This document shows, in pieces, positions 55,373 to 64,000 of a stretch of 64,000 nt of DNA (its first letter is position 1; each line of letters starts with the position of its first letter). A model generated the notes under the pieces. That model did no database searches, was not told the DNA's origin, and was given only the letters and a program-made list of their open reading frames with translations. The stretch is from Rothia mucilaginosa (lineage in GTDB: Bacteria > Actinomycetota > Actinomycetes > Actinomycetales > Micrococcaceae): positions 310,001 through 374,000 of the forward strand of contig NZ_AP014938.1 of NCBI RefSeq assembly GCF_001548235.1. Reading direction: 5' to 3'. The translations under genes were made by a program, and so were the position numbers.

Positions 55373-56887
55373 TTAGGGGCGCAGACCGATGGTCGGCATG
55401 CCCAGACCCACCGGCGCACCGGGCACCTGGGTGGTACCGGTACCGCAAGAGTCAGCCTGGGAGCGGTCCCACGCGTCACCGGCGCGGGTGCGGCGCAGCT
55501 GGTACTGCTCGGCGGTCGGGTCAGAAATCAGGTGGAAGGAACCAGCCTCGGTAATGGGCACGGTGACCATGTCGCCGGGGCGGGGAGTCTCGCAACCCTC
55601 GGGCACCGAGAAGTGCACGAGGCGCTGGTCCGGGCCACGACCGGAGAGGCGGTGAGTCTGGTCCGCCTTACGACCTGCCTCCGCAACGACCATCAGCTCG
55701 ACGGTCTTGCCGAGCTGCTTGCGGTTCTCCTCGCCGGCGATGCGGTCCTGCAGGGCAATCAGACGCTCGTAGCGTTCCTGCACGACCTCCTTCGGGATCT
55801 GGTTCTCCATGGTCGCCGCCGGGGTGCCGGGGCGGATCGAATACTGGAAGGTGAACGCGGAGGAGAAACGAGCCTGCTCCACAACCTTCAGGGTGTCCTG
55901 GAAGTCCTCTTCAGTCTCGCCGGGGAAGCCCACAATGATGTCGGTGGTAATCACGGCGTTCGGGATGCGCTCGCGCACCTTGTCCAGAATGTTCAGGAAC
56001 TTCTTGGAACGGTAGGAGCGGCGCATATCCTTGAGCACCTTATCGGAGCCGGACTGCAGCGGCATGTGCAGTACGGGCATGACGTTCGGGGTCTCCGCCA
56101 TCGCGTCAATCACGTCATCGGTGAACATTGCCGGGTGCGGGGAGGTGAAGCGTACACGCTCCAGGCCCTCAATCTCGCCGCAGGCACGCAGCAGCTTGGA
56201 GAATGCCTGGCGGTCGCCGAACTCCACACCGTAGGAGTTCACGTTCTGGCCCAGCAGGGTCACCTCGATAGCGCCGTCATCGACCAGCGCCTGAACCTCA
56301 GCGAGAATGTCGCCGGGGCGGCGGTCTTTCTCCTTACCGCGCAGAGACGGCACGATGCAGAAGGTGCAGGTGTTGTTACAGCCCACCGAGATGGACACCC
56401 AGCCGGAGTACACGTGGTCGCGCTTGGTCGGCAGGGTGGAGGGGAAAACTTCGAGGGATTCGAGCAGTTCTGCCTGCGCCTCGTGGTTGTGGCGGGCGCG
56501 CTCCAGTAGCGCCGGCAAGGAACCAATGTTGTGGGTACCGAACACGACGTCCACCCAGGGCGCCTTCTCAATGATGGCGTCCTGGTCCTTCTGCGCCAGG
56601 CAGCCGCCCACAGCGATCTGCATGCCCTTGTGGGCGCGCTTGACCGGCGCCAGCTGACCGAGGTTGCCGTACAGGCGGTTGGAAGCATTTTCGCGGACCG
56701 CGCAGGTGTTGAACACCACCAGGTCGGGCTGGGTGCCTTCCTCAGCGCGAACGTAGCCGTTAGCCTCCAGCAGGCCGGACATTCGTTCGGAGTCGTGCAC
56801 GTTCATCTGGCAGCCGAAAGTGCGCACTTCGTAGGTGCGGGGGCTGGTTTCGGGGGTCTGGGCGGAATCGCTGAGGGTCGAAGTCAT
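55373..56887 (-). CDS. miaB: tRNA methylthiotransferase MiaB
   Basis: Radical-SAM enzyme that converts i6A37 to ms2i6A37. The N-terminal UPF0004 domain starts [20 protein letters not shown] with further Cys in [16 protein letters not shown] and GGCLAQ. The radical SAM CxxxCxxC is [15 protein letters not shown]-terminal TRAM-like domain follows around 390-460. At 504 aa it has a short extra tail. It shares a 35-bp divergent spacer with the phosphotransferase gene, in which TACCCT lies 7 nt before the ATG, hinting at a leaderless transcript. Confidence 0.95.
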   Translation of the reverse strand: MTSTLSDSAQTPETSPRTYEVRTFGCQMNVHDSERMSGLLEANGYVRAEEGTQPDLVVFNTCAVRENASNRLYGNLGQLAPVKRAHKGMQIAVGGCLAQKDQDAIIEKAPWVDVVFGTHNIGSLPALLERARHNHEAQAELLESLEVFPSTLPTKRDHVYSGWVSISVGCNNTCTFCIVPSLRGKEKDRRPGDILAEVQALVDDGAIEVTLLGQNVNSYGVEFGDRQAFSKLLRACGEIEGLERVRFTSPHPAMFTDDVIDAMAETPNVMPVLHMPLQSGSDKVLKDMRRSYRSKKFLNILDKVRERIPNAVITTDIIVGFPGETEEDFQDTLKVVEQARFSSAFTFQYSIRPGTPAATMENQIPKEVVQERYERLIALQDRIAGEENRKQLGKTVELMVVAEAGRKADQTHRLSGRGPDQRLVHFSVPEGCETPRPGDMVTVPITEAGSFHLISDPTAEQYQLRRTRAGDAWDRSQADSCGTGTTQVPGAPVGLGMPTIGLRP

Positions 56888-56922
56888 GCCCTATAGGGTA
56901 TCCGATGGGGGATAATGGCTCT
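56888..56922. promoter_or_regulatory. Minimal divergent promoter spacer miaB/phosphotransferase
   Basis: Only 35 bp separate the two start codons. On the plus strand GATAAT (56911-56916) ends 6 nt before ATG 56923. On the minus strand TACCCT ends 7 nt before the miaB ATG. No Shine-Dalgarno is seen for either gene, so both mRNAs may be leaderless. Confidence 0.45.
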
Positions 56923-58305
56923 ATGCAGGTTTCCCTTAGTAGCAACTTTCCGGCTCTGTCACCGAACGATTCTTCCGCCCCCACCCCTGACGGGGAGCGT
57001 CTGAACACCCTCATTGAGGAGGCGATTGCCGCCTACTCCCCCGTGCCGCCTCAGGCGAGCGCTGATTCTGCCTCGATGCGTCAGACCCTGATGCAGCTGC
57101 TCAGCTGGGCGCATTCTTTGGAACAGGTGGCTGGTCGCGCGGTTGAGCGCGTGCAGATTCTGGGCACCGGCATGCGTTCCGTTGTGGTGCGTGTGGCGTA
57201 TGAGCCTGCCGCCGAGTCTGCCCAGTCTTTCGAATCTGCACAGTCTTTGCCGACCTCGATTATCGTGAAGCGTTACCGCCGCAAGGATTCGACGGTGAAC
57301 GCGGGCGGTTTCGGGTACCTGCGCGAGCGCTACGGTCTGGAGGCGCTGAACCAGCAGGTTCCGGGTCTGTTCCCACAGCTCTACGGCGCGGATCCTGAGC
57401 TGCGTGTGCTGGCTCTGGAGGATGTGAGCGCCGGAACCGTGGAGGGCGAGCAGTATTCGGTCGCGCACGCCCTGCTGGAGGGCACCGAGCAGCAGGCGCT
57501 GGATGCGCTGAACTACTACATTGAGGCGTACCGTTCCCTTGCCGCCAGCGGCATTATGGGCGAGGCGGTGGAGGATTACCGCCTGAACCTGGCGCGCGCC
57601 GACCGCAAGGCACAGTTCCCGGGCGCTATTGCCTCGCCGGGTTTGGCCGAGCGCGGTTTGAAGAAGCTGTACGGTGTGGCTGACGAGGCGCGCACCCCCG
57701 AGCACGATGCTGACAGCCCGGCTTCCAGCTCTGCCGCGCATGAGGACGCGCCCGTTCTTCCCGCCGCCGTTGAGGAGCTGTCCTTCCGTTTCCGCCGCGT
57801 TCTGCAACCTTTCTTTACCAAGCGCCCGCCGGTACCCGAGCAGTTCAAGCTCAACCGCGGCAGGGTGTATATGCTCTCTTCGGGCGATTTTTCGCCGCAG
57901 AACGTGCTGGTTGGTTCGGCGGACGGCGCGCAGGTGCGCATGGTCGATGCGGAGGGCACCTGCCTGCACCACCGCGGCTTCCCCTTCGTTGAGGCGATGC
58001 TGGGCTTCCCCTCCTCGCCGGAGTACCCGCGCTATCGGGTGGACCGCAAGAAGGCGCTGCCGGCGCTGTACTCTGCCCTCTTTGAGGACGCCCCGCTGGA
58101 TGAGCACCTGGCAGAGGACCTTGCCGTGTGCACGGCGGTGACCGTGTGCGCCTTGTTGGAGCTGTACTCTTCTTCGGCGCGTTCCGATCTGTTGCCTCGT
58201 ATTCGCCGTGAAGGTGCGCAACTGATGCGCCTGCTCCTAGAAATCGCCGGTTCTCAGGATGCAACCCTCGCCGAGCTCGCGAACCGTCTGGGAGCCGCTG
58301 AATAA
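56923..58305 (+). CDS. Aminoglycoside-phosphotransferase-fold protein, atypical catalytic loop
   Basis: APH/choline-kinase-like protein of 460 aa. A nucleotide-binding Lys is visible in SIIVKRYRRKD. The Brenner-type catalytic loop reads SSGDFSPQNVLV: Asp322 and Asn327 are kept, but the usual His before Gly-Asp is Ser320. The metal-binding segment is MVDAEG (Asp342). The acidic insert at about 260-280 (Pro/Ala/Ser/Asp) is unusual. I prefer ATG 56923; 56905 is also in frame but falls inside the -10 region. Substrate unknown; fructosamine, homoserine, choline or drug kinase activity cannot be separated by eye. Stop codon in a 12-bp repeat. Confidence 0.7.
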   Translation: MQVSLSSNFPALSPNDSSAPTPDGERLNTLIEEAIAAYSPVPPQASADSASMRQTLMQLLSWAHSLEQVAGRAVERVQILGTGMRSVVVRVAYEPAAESAQSFESAQSLPTSIIVKRYRRKDSTVNAGGFGYLRERYGLEALNQQVPGLFPQLYGADPELRVLALEDVSAGTVEGEQYSVAHALLEGTEQQALDALNYYIEAYRSLAASGIMGEAVEDYRLNLARADRKAQFPGAIASPGLAERGLKKLYGVADEARTPEHDADSPASSSAAHEDAPVLPAAVEELSFRFRRVLQPFFTKRPPVPEQFKLNRGRVYMLSSGDFSPQNVLVGSADGAQVRMVDAEGTCLHHRGFPFVEAMLGFPSSPEYPRYRVDRKKALPALYSALFEDAPLDEHLAEDLAVCTAVTVCALLELYSSSARSDLLPRIRREGAQLMRLLLEIAGSQDATLAELANRLGAAE

Positions 58306-58332
58306 GCAGCGGAGTAAACAGCGGATATAGCC
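58297..58332. repeat. 12-bp tandem repeats spanning the phosphotransferase stop codon
   Basis: GCTGAATAAGCA, GCGGAGTAAACA and GCGGATATAGCC. The first two carry in-frame TAA at the same place; the third is diverged. Confidence 0.75.
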
Positions 58333-58365
58333 TTCGACAAGGCGTTTGATAAAGCTCAAAAGCGT

Positions 58366-58410
58366 AAGGGTGAGCCCGCCACAGAGTATGTCTGTAGCGG
58401 GCTCACCCTT
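58366..58410. terminator. Terminator between the phosphotransferase gene and recX
   Basis: Perfect 14-bp arms AAGGGTGAGCCCGC and GCGGGCTCACCCTT with an inner ACAGA/TCTGT pair. TTTATTG follows on the plus strand. It lies between convergent genes. Confidence 0.85.
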
Positions 58411-58480
58411 TATTGTGCCTATTTTTACGGTCACCCCGGCATGGGTCTATCCGTGCGTGCGGACCATCTTTATTCGCCCT

Positions 58481-60442
58481 CTACCAGAGCTCGTCCTCCG
58501 CACCGTAGGCGGCGAGTTCCTCACGAATCACCGACAACGACACCGAGGAGGAGTACCCGCGGCGAGCCAGCATCCCCAGCAGTCGGCGGGTCACCCTATC
58601 CTTTTCAGCGCGGTCACTCAAATCCATGCCGAGGCGCAGCTTCTTACGCACCAGCTCGGCGGCGTCCTCACGTTCCTGCTCGTCGGTGCGCTGAGCCAGT
58701 GCGTTCTCTGCCTCTTCACCGCGCACCCCGCGTTCAGCGAGCTCACGGCGCAGCGCGGCGCGGGAGAGCTTCTTGGTGCGGCTCTTCTGCGCCACGAACG
58801 TTTGGGCGTATTCGGCGTCGTCAATGAGTTTTGCCGCCTCGAACTTATCGAGCAACGGCTCAATGAGCTCCGTGTCAAAGCCTTCTGCCTGCAGCTTCTT
58901 CCGCAGCTGACCTCGGGTTTTTGCCGAGTACGCCAGCTGGTTGTACACGATGGTTTTAGCGCGCGTGTAGGGGTCTGTTTCTTCCGCGGCTCGGGCGGCA
59001 CGCACCTTCTGCTTCCAGGAAGGCACGTTGCTTTCCGACGGTAAGGAAACCTGTCTCATCTGAGAGCCGCCCGGTTGGGAGCCGCGTGCTCGAGAACCGC
59101 CCTTTGGGGATCCAGCCGAAGCGGCGCGGCGCTTTCCGGTACCGACGCCCTGTGCCTCCTCCTCGGCAATACCGCGGATGAGCGCTTCTTCGGCGGGGGT
59201 GAGTTCTTCGTTCAAGCTACTTCCCTCCCTAAATAGGTTGCTCCCCGAGCCGCGGCCCGCAGGACTCTTGCGGGTTTCCTCGTCGTCACTTCGAGCCCCG
59301 AAGGCGGGCGCGTAGGGCGAGCGGCTCCGCATTTTCTCTTGCTGCACCGCACTCATGCGGCGGAACCCGCGCTTGTAGTCGGTGTTCTTGGAGGCACGCG
59401 AAGACTTGCGTTTCTTCTGCTTAGCCCGCTGAGCGGCTTGCCTCTCGATCTCGTCCTTCTCTTCGGCAGTGAGCCCCGATCCGATGGATGCGGCACCCGC
59501 TCGACTCATGCGCCCCGCCGCCATAGGGCGCGGCTCAGCACCGCCGGGGGTGAAGGCGCGTTGGGGCGCTTCGTCAATAGAGACGGCGGGCAGGTTCGGG
59601 TCAACGAGCAGGCTACGGCGCGGGGATTCGCTACCTTCTTCGGAACTGCCATCTTCAAAGTTGCCGGGCACAGCCTGCAGGGGTAGCTCGGGTACGCGGA
59701 ACTCACCGGCGTAGTCGCCGCCGTTATCGCGGGCAATGCTTTCTTCAACAAAGCCGTGCGAGGCGGGGTGCCAGTCCGGGAACTCCTCAGCGGCTACCGA
59801 ATCCGTCCTCCTGTTCCGCACCCACTTTTTGGGTGCGTTTTCTGTGGCCGCTGACTTCTTCTGAGGCGCTGACTTCTTCTTATGTGCGAGCTTTTCAGCC
59901 TGCCGCGCTTTCGGCTTGGGTTTTTGGGGTGAGGGTTCTTGGCCCCCACGCTGCTCCGCTATCGCTTCTGGGGGTGCCGCTTCGTCCGAGGGTACCCAAT
60001 ATTCCCCCGCATAATATTCCCCTGTGTACTCTGCTTCAGGGTACAAAGGCTCTGCCGGATACGCAGGTTCATCCTCGTAGGGAGGCTCGTCAGGGTATGG
60101 GGGCTCATCCTCATACGGGAGCTCTCCAACAATAGGAGGCGCAACAACAGGAGGTGTCTCCCAGTTGAGGGTGGGCTCCGCCAGGGCGGCGGGCGCCTCA
60201 AAATTGAGCGCCTCGAAGCCGCCTACCTCAACCGGCGGGGCGGTAGATTCAAACGAACCGGTAGCTTCAAAGGAAACAGGCGCAGAGAAAGTCGAGTCCT
60301 CGAAGGCAGGGTCATGGAAGGCTGACCCCTGCAGAGCTGAGGAGCCGAAGTGCGGTTCGGTCGCATCCAGCGCCGCAAAACCAGCGTCGCCGTCACGCGC
60401 GCTGTTTCGCTCGTGCTCTTCATGACCGTTCTGTTCCGTCAT
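58481..60442 (-). CDS. recX: RecX regulatory protein with very long N-terminal extension
   Basis: RecX restrains RecA filament growth. The RecX domain occupies only about residues 475-653: three helical repeats beginning YTRAKTIVYNQLAYSAKTRG, then IDDAEYAQTFVAQKSRTKKL, then VTRRLLGMLARRGYS. The preceding 470 residues are low-complexity. They comprise an acidic Pro/Tyr segment with EDEPPYPDEPPY units (about 108-150), then Lys-rich blocks (AEKLAHKKKSAPQKK) and Arg/Ser-rich stretches. The single long frame has a very strong site, AGGAGGAA, before ATG 60442, so the extension is real. It is 224 bp downstream of recA. Confidence 0.88.
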   Translation of the reverse strand: MTEQNGHEEHERNSARDGDAGFAALDATEPHFGSSALQGSAFHDPAFEDSTFSAPVSFEATGSFESTAPPVEVGGFEALNFEAPAALAEPTLNWETPPVVAPPIVGELPYEDEPPYPDEPPYEDEPAYPAEPLYPEAEYTGEYYAGEYWVPSDEAAPPEAIAEQRGGQEPSPQKPKPKARQAEKLAHKKKSAPQKKSAATENAPKKWVRNRRTDSVAAEEFPDWHPASHGFVEESIARDNGGDYAGEFRVPELPLQAVPGNFEDGSSEEGSESPRRSLLVDPNLPAVSIDEAPQRAFTPGGAEPRPMAAGRMSRAGAASIGSGLTAEEKDEIERQAAQRAKQKKRKSSRASKNTDYKRGFRRMSAVQQEKMRSRSPYAPAFGARSDDEETRKSPAGRGSGSNLFREGSSLNEELTPAEEALIRGIAEEEAQGVGTGKRRAASAGSPKGGSRARGSQPGGSQMRQVSLPSESNVPSWKQKVRAARAAEETDPYTRAKTIVYNQLAYSAKTRGQLRKKLQAEGFDTELIEPLLDKFEAAKLIDDAEYAQTFVAQKSRTKKLSRAALRRELAERGVRGEEAENALAQRTDEQEREDAAELVRKKLRLGMDLSDRAEKDRVTRRLLGMLARRGYSSSVSLSVIREELAAYGAEDELW

Positions 60443-60591
60443 GTTCAGTTCCTCCTCTCCCCTGTGTTGGCTCGCTTGATGGCCCGTGCGCCGGGGTTGT
60501 ACGGCGCTCCCCCATTGTAACGAGGCTTTATCTCGGCGCCCCCGATACTCCCCTTAATGCACGCCCGTTAATGCGCTTCCGTTAACGACAG

Positions 60592-60630
60592 ATTGCCGTG
60601 CACCGTGCGGAATGCACAGCACACGGCAAT
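60592..60630 (-). terminator. Hairpin between recA and recX
   Basis: ATTGCCGTG and CACGGCAAT arms with an inner GTGC/GCAC pair and no U-tract. It may reduce read-through into recX, as in other bacteria. Confidence 0.5.
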
Positions 60631-60666
60631 TAGTCGTGGCGTTAGCAAGAAGCTACGCGGGCCGGT

Positions 60667-61770
60667 TTAGAACTCCTCAGCCAGCTCGTCCAGCGGGTCG
60701 TTACCCTCGGACTCAGCGGCTACCTGCTCCTCAGCTTCTTCCTCAATGATGCCCAGCTTCACCAGAACCTTGTACTGCAGTTCCTCGGTGAGCTCGGGGT
60801 TGTCCTTGAGCAGCTTACGAACGTTCTCGCGGCCCTGGCCCAGCTGCTCACCGTCGTAGGTGAACCATGCGCCGGACTTCTTGACGATGTCGTTCTCCAC
60901 CGCCAGGTCCAGGATGCCGCCCTCAACGGAGATGCCCTCACCGTAGAGGATGTCGAACTCAGCCTGCTTGAAGGGCGGAGCCATCTTGTTCTTCACAATC
61001 TTGGCGCGGGTGCGGTTACCGATCGGGTTAGCGCCGTCCTTGAGGGTCTCAATGCGGCGGATGTCGATACGGACCGAAGCGTAGAACTTCAGCGCCTTAC
61101 CACCGGTGGTGGTTTCGGGAGAGCCGAAGAAGACACCAATCTTCTCACGCAGCTGGTTGATGAAGATTGCGGTGGTGCCGGTTGCGGAGAGGCGGCCGGT
61201 AATCTTACGCAGCGCCTGGCTCATGAGGCGAGCCTGCAGACCCACGTGGGAGTCACCCATGTCGCCTTCAATTTCGGCGCGGGGAACCAGCGCGGCGACG
61301 GAGTCGACGACCACGATATCAACGGCGCCGGAACCAACCAGCATGTCCATGATTTCCAGTGCCTGCTCACCGGTGTCGGGCTGAGAGACCAGCAGCTGGT
61401 CGATGTCCACGCCCAGCTTAGCCGCGTAGATTGGGTCCAGTGCGTGCTCGGCATCGATAAACGCCGCCACGCCGCCTGCCTTCTGAACGTTCGCTACAGC
61501 GTGCAGCGCAACGGTGGTCTTACCGGAGGACTCGGGACCGTAAATCTCGATGACGCGGCCGCGGGGCAGACCGCCAATACCCAGAGCGGCATCCAGGGCG
61601 ATAGCGCCGGTGGAGATAACCTCGGTCTTGGTGATTTCCTTATCACCCAGGCGCATGACTGCACCCTTGCCGTAGTTCTTGTCGATCTGTGCCATCACGG
61701 CTTCAAGTGCCTTGGCGCGACCCTCTTCGGGAACGCGAGCTACGCTCTGAGACTTGGTGTTCTTAGCCAC
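60667..61770 (-). CDS. recA: Recombinase RecA
   Basis: Central strand-exchange protein and LexA co-protease. Walker [14 protein letters not shown] is at residues 78-90. The DNA-binding loops ([19 protein letters not shown], and [17 protein letters not shown]) and the acidic C-terminus ([20 protein letters not shown]) are all in place. At 367 aa it is standard. The 390-bp upstream region carries several TTCGAA-like words but no full LexA consensus that I could find. Confidence 0.98.
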   Translation of the reverse strand: MAKNTKSQSVARVPEEGRAKALEAVMAQIDKNYGKGAVMRLGDKEITKTEVISTGAIALDAALGIGGLPRGRVIEIYGPESSGKTTVALHAVANVQKAGGVAAFIDAEHALDPIYAAKLGVDIDQLLVSQPDTGEQALEIMDMLVGSGAVDIVVVDSVAALVPRAEIEGDMGDSHVGLQARLMSQALRKITGRLSATGTTAIFINQLREKIGVFFGSPETTTGGKALKFYASVRIDIRRIETLKDGANPIGNRTRAKIVKNKMAPPFKQAEFDILYGEGISVEGGILDLAVENDIVKKSGAWFTYDGEQLGQGRENVRKLLKDNPELTEELQYKVLVKLGIIEEEAEEQVAAESEGNDPLDELAEEF

Positions 61771-62160
61771 GGTAGTACCTCGTTCTTTGTGTTGTCAGTG
61801 GTTGACGGGAGTAATGTTTCTTCGGAATCGGTGGGACTCGTAATCGAGACCTTGAAGGTTTTGGCCTACCGGTTCCTTCTGAGACTACTCTAGGGTCACA
61901 GCCTGACAGGATAAGGCCATTTTTTAAAATCTGTGGAAAACTTTGAAGATTTTTCCAAAAAATTCCTGATGTGGAAAAGTCTAGCATGAGTCGAACAAAA
62001 TTACGACCCAGTTTCGAATAAATCGGATAGGGTTTCGGCATATATTTTCGAAAAACCCCGGATTATCGGCTAATTATTCGAAAATACCTCCCGCGCAGGC
62101 GCTAGCACTCGAACAAACGGCAGGCCCCGCCCCTACGCGAGAAAACGCCAGACTCACCGA
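61771..62160. promoter_or_regulatory. recA upstream region
   Basis: No gene. The part at 61915-62090 is clearly AT-richer than its surroundings. A half-site-like TCGAACAAAATTACGA (61991-62006) resembles a LexA box on its left side only. Three further TTCGAA/TTCGAAAA words follow. A TAGAGT -10-like box lies near 61887-61892 with a poor -35. The real promoter and operator need mapping. Confidence 0.4.
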
Positions 62161-62382
62161 CTAGCGCAATGGCTCCTTATCGGGACCCAGGCGGCGCTCC
62201 TGCGGAATCTCCTGCTCCTCACAGATCGCAAGCCACACATCCTTCGGGTTAACGCCCTGGTCCAGCGCCTCCGCAGCGGTCACATGCCCCAGAGAGCCCA
62301 GCACCAAGTCACGCGCCAGCACCGGCGCATACCCGGCACCAAACTCATACTCCATGCACGCCCAAAATTCGCTCAGCTTCAC
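62161..62382 (-). CDS. DUF3046 protein
   Basis: Seventy-three residues beginning VKLSEFWACMEYEFGAGYAP, with the family segments LARDLVLGSLGHVTAAEALD and PKDVWLAICEEQEIPQERR. Function is unknown. The position between clgR and recA is the conserved actinobacterial one. The GTG at 62382 has AAGGAG with a 5-nt spacing; a GTG two codons upstream overlaps the Shine-Dalgarno. Confidence 0.9.
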   Translation of the reverse strand: MKLSEFWACMEYEFGAGYAPVLARDLVLGSLGHVTAAEALDQGVNPKDVWLAICEEQEIPQERRLGPDKEPLR

Positions 62383-62488
62383 AAGCACTCCTTACGCTTC
62401 ACCGCTAGTTCGCTTCATAATTCGTCACATCGCCCACATCTCGCCCGAGAGCAACCCCCAGAATAAACCGAGAGTAAAGCCAGAATAA

Positions 62489-62531
62489 GCGATGCCGCAC
62501 ACCCCCACCTTACGGGGATGCACGGCATCGC
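62489..62531 (-). terminator. Terminator of clgR
   Basis: GCGATGCCG and CGGCATCGC arms with an inner CCCC/GGGG stem, 32 bp after the clgR stop. The minus-strand tail is CTTATTCTGG. Confidence 0.75.
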
Positions 62532-62563
62532 TTCACGTTTAGCGCGGCATGTGCCGCCTCTCG

Positions 62564-62971
62564 TTACTTCGAGAGAATGTAGTAATCGCTCTTGTACTGC
62601 TCAGACATCTCAGCCGGAACAGTATCCGGAATCTGAACGCCCTCGAGAACCGCCATACGGTCGGCAACCTCACGCAGCATCTGGGACATCGGAATGTCCA
62701 GAGCCTGGCAAATCCACGCCAGCAGTTCGGAGGAAGCTTCCTTCTGACCGCGCTCAACTTCGCTCAGGTAACCGAGGGAAACACGGGCACGCTGGGAAAC
62801 CTCGCGCAGGGTGCGGCCCTGACGCTGGCGAACATCGCGAAGAACCTCACCGATTGCCTGTCGCAGGGGAACAACCTTAGCTTCCTCAACGACCGGGGCG
62901 ACCTGCCGGGGGGTCTCCTCGATTTCCTTCCACTTAGTAATGCCATTAATCGATACGCGCTGCTTAGCCAT
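62564..62971 (-). CDS. clgR: ClgR-type XRE family transcriptional regulator
   Basis: In actinobacteria ClgR activates clp protease and some repair genes and is itself degraded by ClpP. A Cro/C1-type helix-turn-helix covers about residues 37-95 ([20 protein letters not shown], then [18 protein letters not shown]). The N-terminal 35 residues are a variable arm. The C-terminal segment is helical, ending YYILSK. At 135 aa it matches ClgR. The neighbours cinA and recA make the call strong. The 271 bp upstream (62972-63242) contain a GGTTCGCC word near 63110 that resembles half of a ClgR site, and no other gene. Confidence 0.88.
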   Translation of the reverse strand: MAKQRVSINGITKWKEIEETPRQVAPVVEEAKVVPLRQAIGEVLRDVRQRQGRTLREVSQRARVSLGYLSEVERGQKEASSELLAWICQALDIPMSQMLREVADRMAVLEGVQIPDTVPAEMSEQYKSDYYILSK

Positions 62972-63242
62972 GAGCTTCTATATCACTTTCCTGAGTAGGT
63001 ATTCCCGACCTGCGGGACTGTACAGAGTTAAGCCTAACTGATTTTTGGAGCGTGAGCTAGGGGCCCCGCCATTTTCGTCCTCTTCTTATGGCTTGTATCT
63101 ATTCAAACAGGCGAACCTATGCCTTTATTCCTGCGGAGCTGAAAGAACCCTGTGAATATATTTGAACCGTATTTTTTTAGGTAGGCGCCGCACAGACGAC
63201 GACACAGCCGTTCCAGGCACCGCACAGCCCAGCCCTAGCACG

Positions 63243-63830
63243 CTACGCCAGCTCGTCCTTCAGAACCCCACCGGCACCACCGCGCACCGCACGTGCCAGC
63301 AAAGCAATCGCATCCGCGCTCGCCGCCGCACGAATCTGCGCGCGATCCCCTGAATAGTGGCGCTCAAACACCTCAGAACCGCCCGGGGAACACACACCGA
63401 TATAGACCGTACCCACCGGCTGACCGTCCGCAGGGTCAGGACCGGCAACACCCGTGGTCGACACCGCATAATCGGCACCGCACACACGCGCCGCACCGAC
63501 CGCCATCTGCACCGCCACCGCAGGATGCACCGCACCCTCACGCGCCAACAGCTGAGCGTCTACGTCCAGCACCTGAGCCTTCACCTCGTAGGCATAGGAA
63601 ATCACGCCGCCGCGGTAATACGCGGATGCGCCCGGCACCGTACAAATCGCACCGCCAACATCCCCGCCGGTCAGCGACTCAGCCGTCGCCACCTGCACCG
63701 GGCCTTCCTGGGCGGCGCGCAACTGCACCGCATCACGCAGCAACAGCGCCGCCGCCTCCGGGGTACCGGAGAAAACCTCAGCGGAGGAAAGCTCAAGGGA
63801 CAGAGCATCTTCAAGTACGAGGGGAACCAT
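63243..63830 (-). CDS. cinA: CinA C-terminal domain nicotinamide-nucleotide amidohydrolase
   Basis: Deamidates NMN in pyridine nucleotide salvage. It is the stand-alone CinA C-terminal domain (PncC type): ATAESLTGGDVGGAICTVPG, YRGGVISYAYEVKAQVLDVD, then STTGVAGPDPADGQPVGTVYIG. At 195 aa it is a single domain without the N-terminal MoaB-like half. The ATG has AAGGAG upstream, and a GCGGCG/CGCCGC hairpin (63846-63860) sits just before the site. Order pgsA-cinA-clgR is conserved. Confidence 0.92.
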   Translation of the reverse strand: MVPLVLEDALSLELSSAEVFSGTPEAAALLLRDAVQLRAAQEGPVQVATAESLTGGDVGGAICTVPGASAYYRGGVISYAYEVKAQVLDVDAQLLAREGAVHPAVAVQMAVGAARVCGADYAVSTTGVAGPDPADGQPVGTVYIGVCSPGGSEVFERHYSGDRAQIRAAASADAIALLARAVRGGAGGVLKDELA

Positions 63831-63933
63831 TATTCTCTCCTTTCAGCGGCGAACCGCCGCCCAAAACCTCACGCGGCACACAACGCACCGCAGGTACAGC
63901 GAAGGGGAGCAGCACACGCCACTCCCCTCGCCT

Positions 63934-64000
63934 CTAATGACCGCCGCCCTGGGAAGCCTGAGCCTGCAACCAGTTACGACGCAAAATATACGCATCACGC
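63934..64000 (-). CDS. C-terminal tail of a gene, probably pgsA (cut by window edge)
   Basis: Reading the minus strand from the window edge gives the frame RDAYILRRNWLQAQAS-QGGGH ending in TAG at 63934-63936. In actinobacteria the gene upstream of cinA is pgsA (phosphatidylglycerophosphate synthase), whose C-terminus often ends in a similar Arg-rich segment. With only about 21 codons visible this rests mostly on gene order. Confidence 0.45.
   Translation of the reverse strand, partial: RDAYILRRNWLQAQASQGGGH

Overview
The window looks like a chromosomal segment of a moderately GC-rich Gram-positive actinobacterium of the order Micrococcales. Family Micrococcaceae, probably Rothia, is my best inference. 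Support comes from neighbourhoods that are standard in that group: xerD-parA-scpA-scpB-rluB; a HAD phosphatase-small ORF-tlyA-nadK-recN run; infC-rpmI-rplT beside a DUF1844 gene; and pgsA-cinA-clgR-DUF3046-recA-recX followed by miaB, miaA, dapF, hflX and lexA. An actinobacterial-type 23S rRNA and actinobacterial rrn leader elements agree. Nearly every gene is on the minus strand. Only the DUF1844 gene, lexA, an RsmC-like methyltransferase and a phosphotransferase-fold gene are on the plus strand. I saw no transposase, prophage, CRISPR array or tRNA gene.

Layout by increasing coordinate. 0-6.5 kb: chromosome partition and recombination (rluB, scpB, scpA, parA, xerD) and a NUDIX hydrolase. 6.6-15.1 kb: pyrG, recN, nadK, tlyA, a tiny coupled ORF, a NagD-like phosphatase and a TPR-like protein. 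15.3-21.0 kb: one rrn operon (16S-23S-5S on the minus strand) with at least two good tandem promoters and two tandem terminators. 21-34 kb: tyrS, a HelD-type helicase, apt, an acyl-CoA ligase, argR, an acidic membrane protein, pheST and a small membrane protein. 34.4-38.3 kb: the iron-uptake operon efeUOB with candidate DtxR/IdeR-like boxes. 38.5-42 kb: MutT-like hydrolase, DUF421 protein, cation efflux protein and a SpoU-type methyltransferase. 42-44.4 kb: the infC-rpmI-rplT operon with a leader attenuator, then the DUF1844 gene. 44.5-46.1 kb: hisA/priA with a glutaminase-dead hisH relative. 46.2-50.7 kb: a LysM protein, lexA and a DinG-type helicase. 50.7-58.3 kb: hflX, the methyltransferase, dapF, miaA, miaB and the phosphotransferase. 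58.5-64 kb: recX (very long), recA, a DUF3046 protein, clgR, cinA and the tail of a probable pgsA.

Functionally the window joins genome maintenance (ParA, ScpAB, XerD, RecN, RecA, RecX, LexA, DinG), translation (rRNA, TyrS, PheST, IF-3, L35, L20, MiaA, MiaB, TlyA, RluB, HflX) and iron acquisition (EfeUOB).

The most unusual signals are these. (1) Several genes carry short degenerate tandem repeats, 11-18 bp per unit, that start at or span the stop codon: tlyA, lexA, DUF1844, hisA, the phosphotransferase, the methyltransferase and recN. Similar micro-duplications fill some intergenic regions. (2) A HisH homologue has lost all three catalytic triad residues, and the hisDCB genes expected beside it are missing. 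(3) infC has an AUU start, preceded by a leader with a clear terminator/antiterminator pair. (4) A promoter is nested inside a terminator hairpin ahead of scpA. (5) RecX carries an N-terminal extension of about 470 residues.
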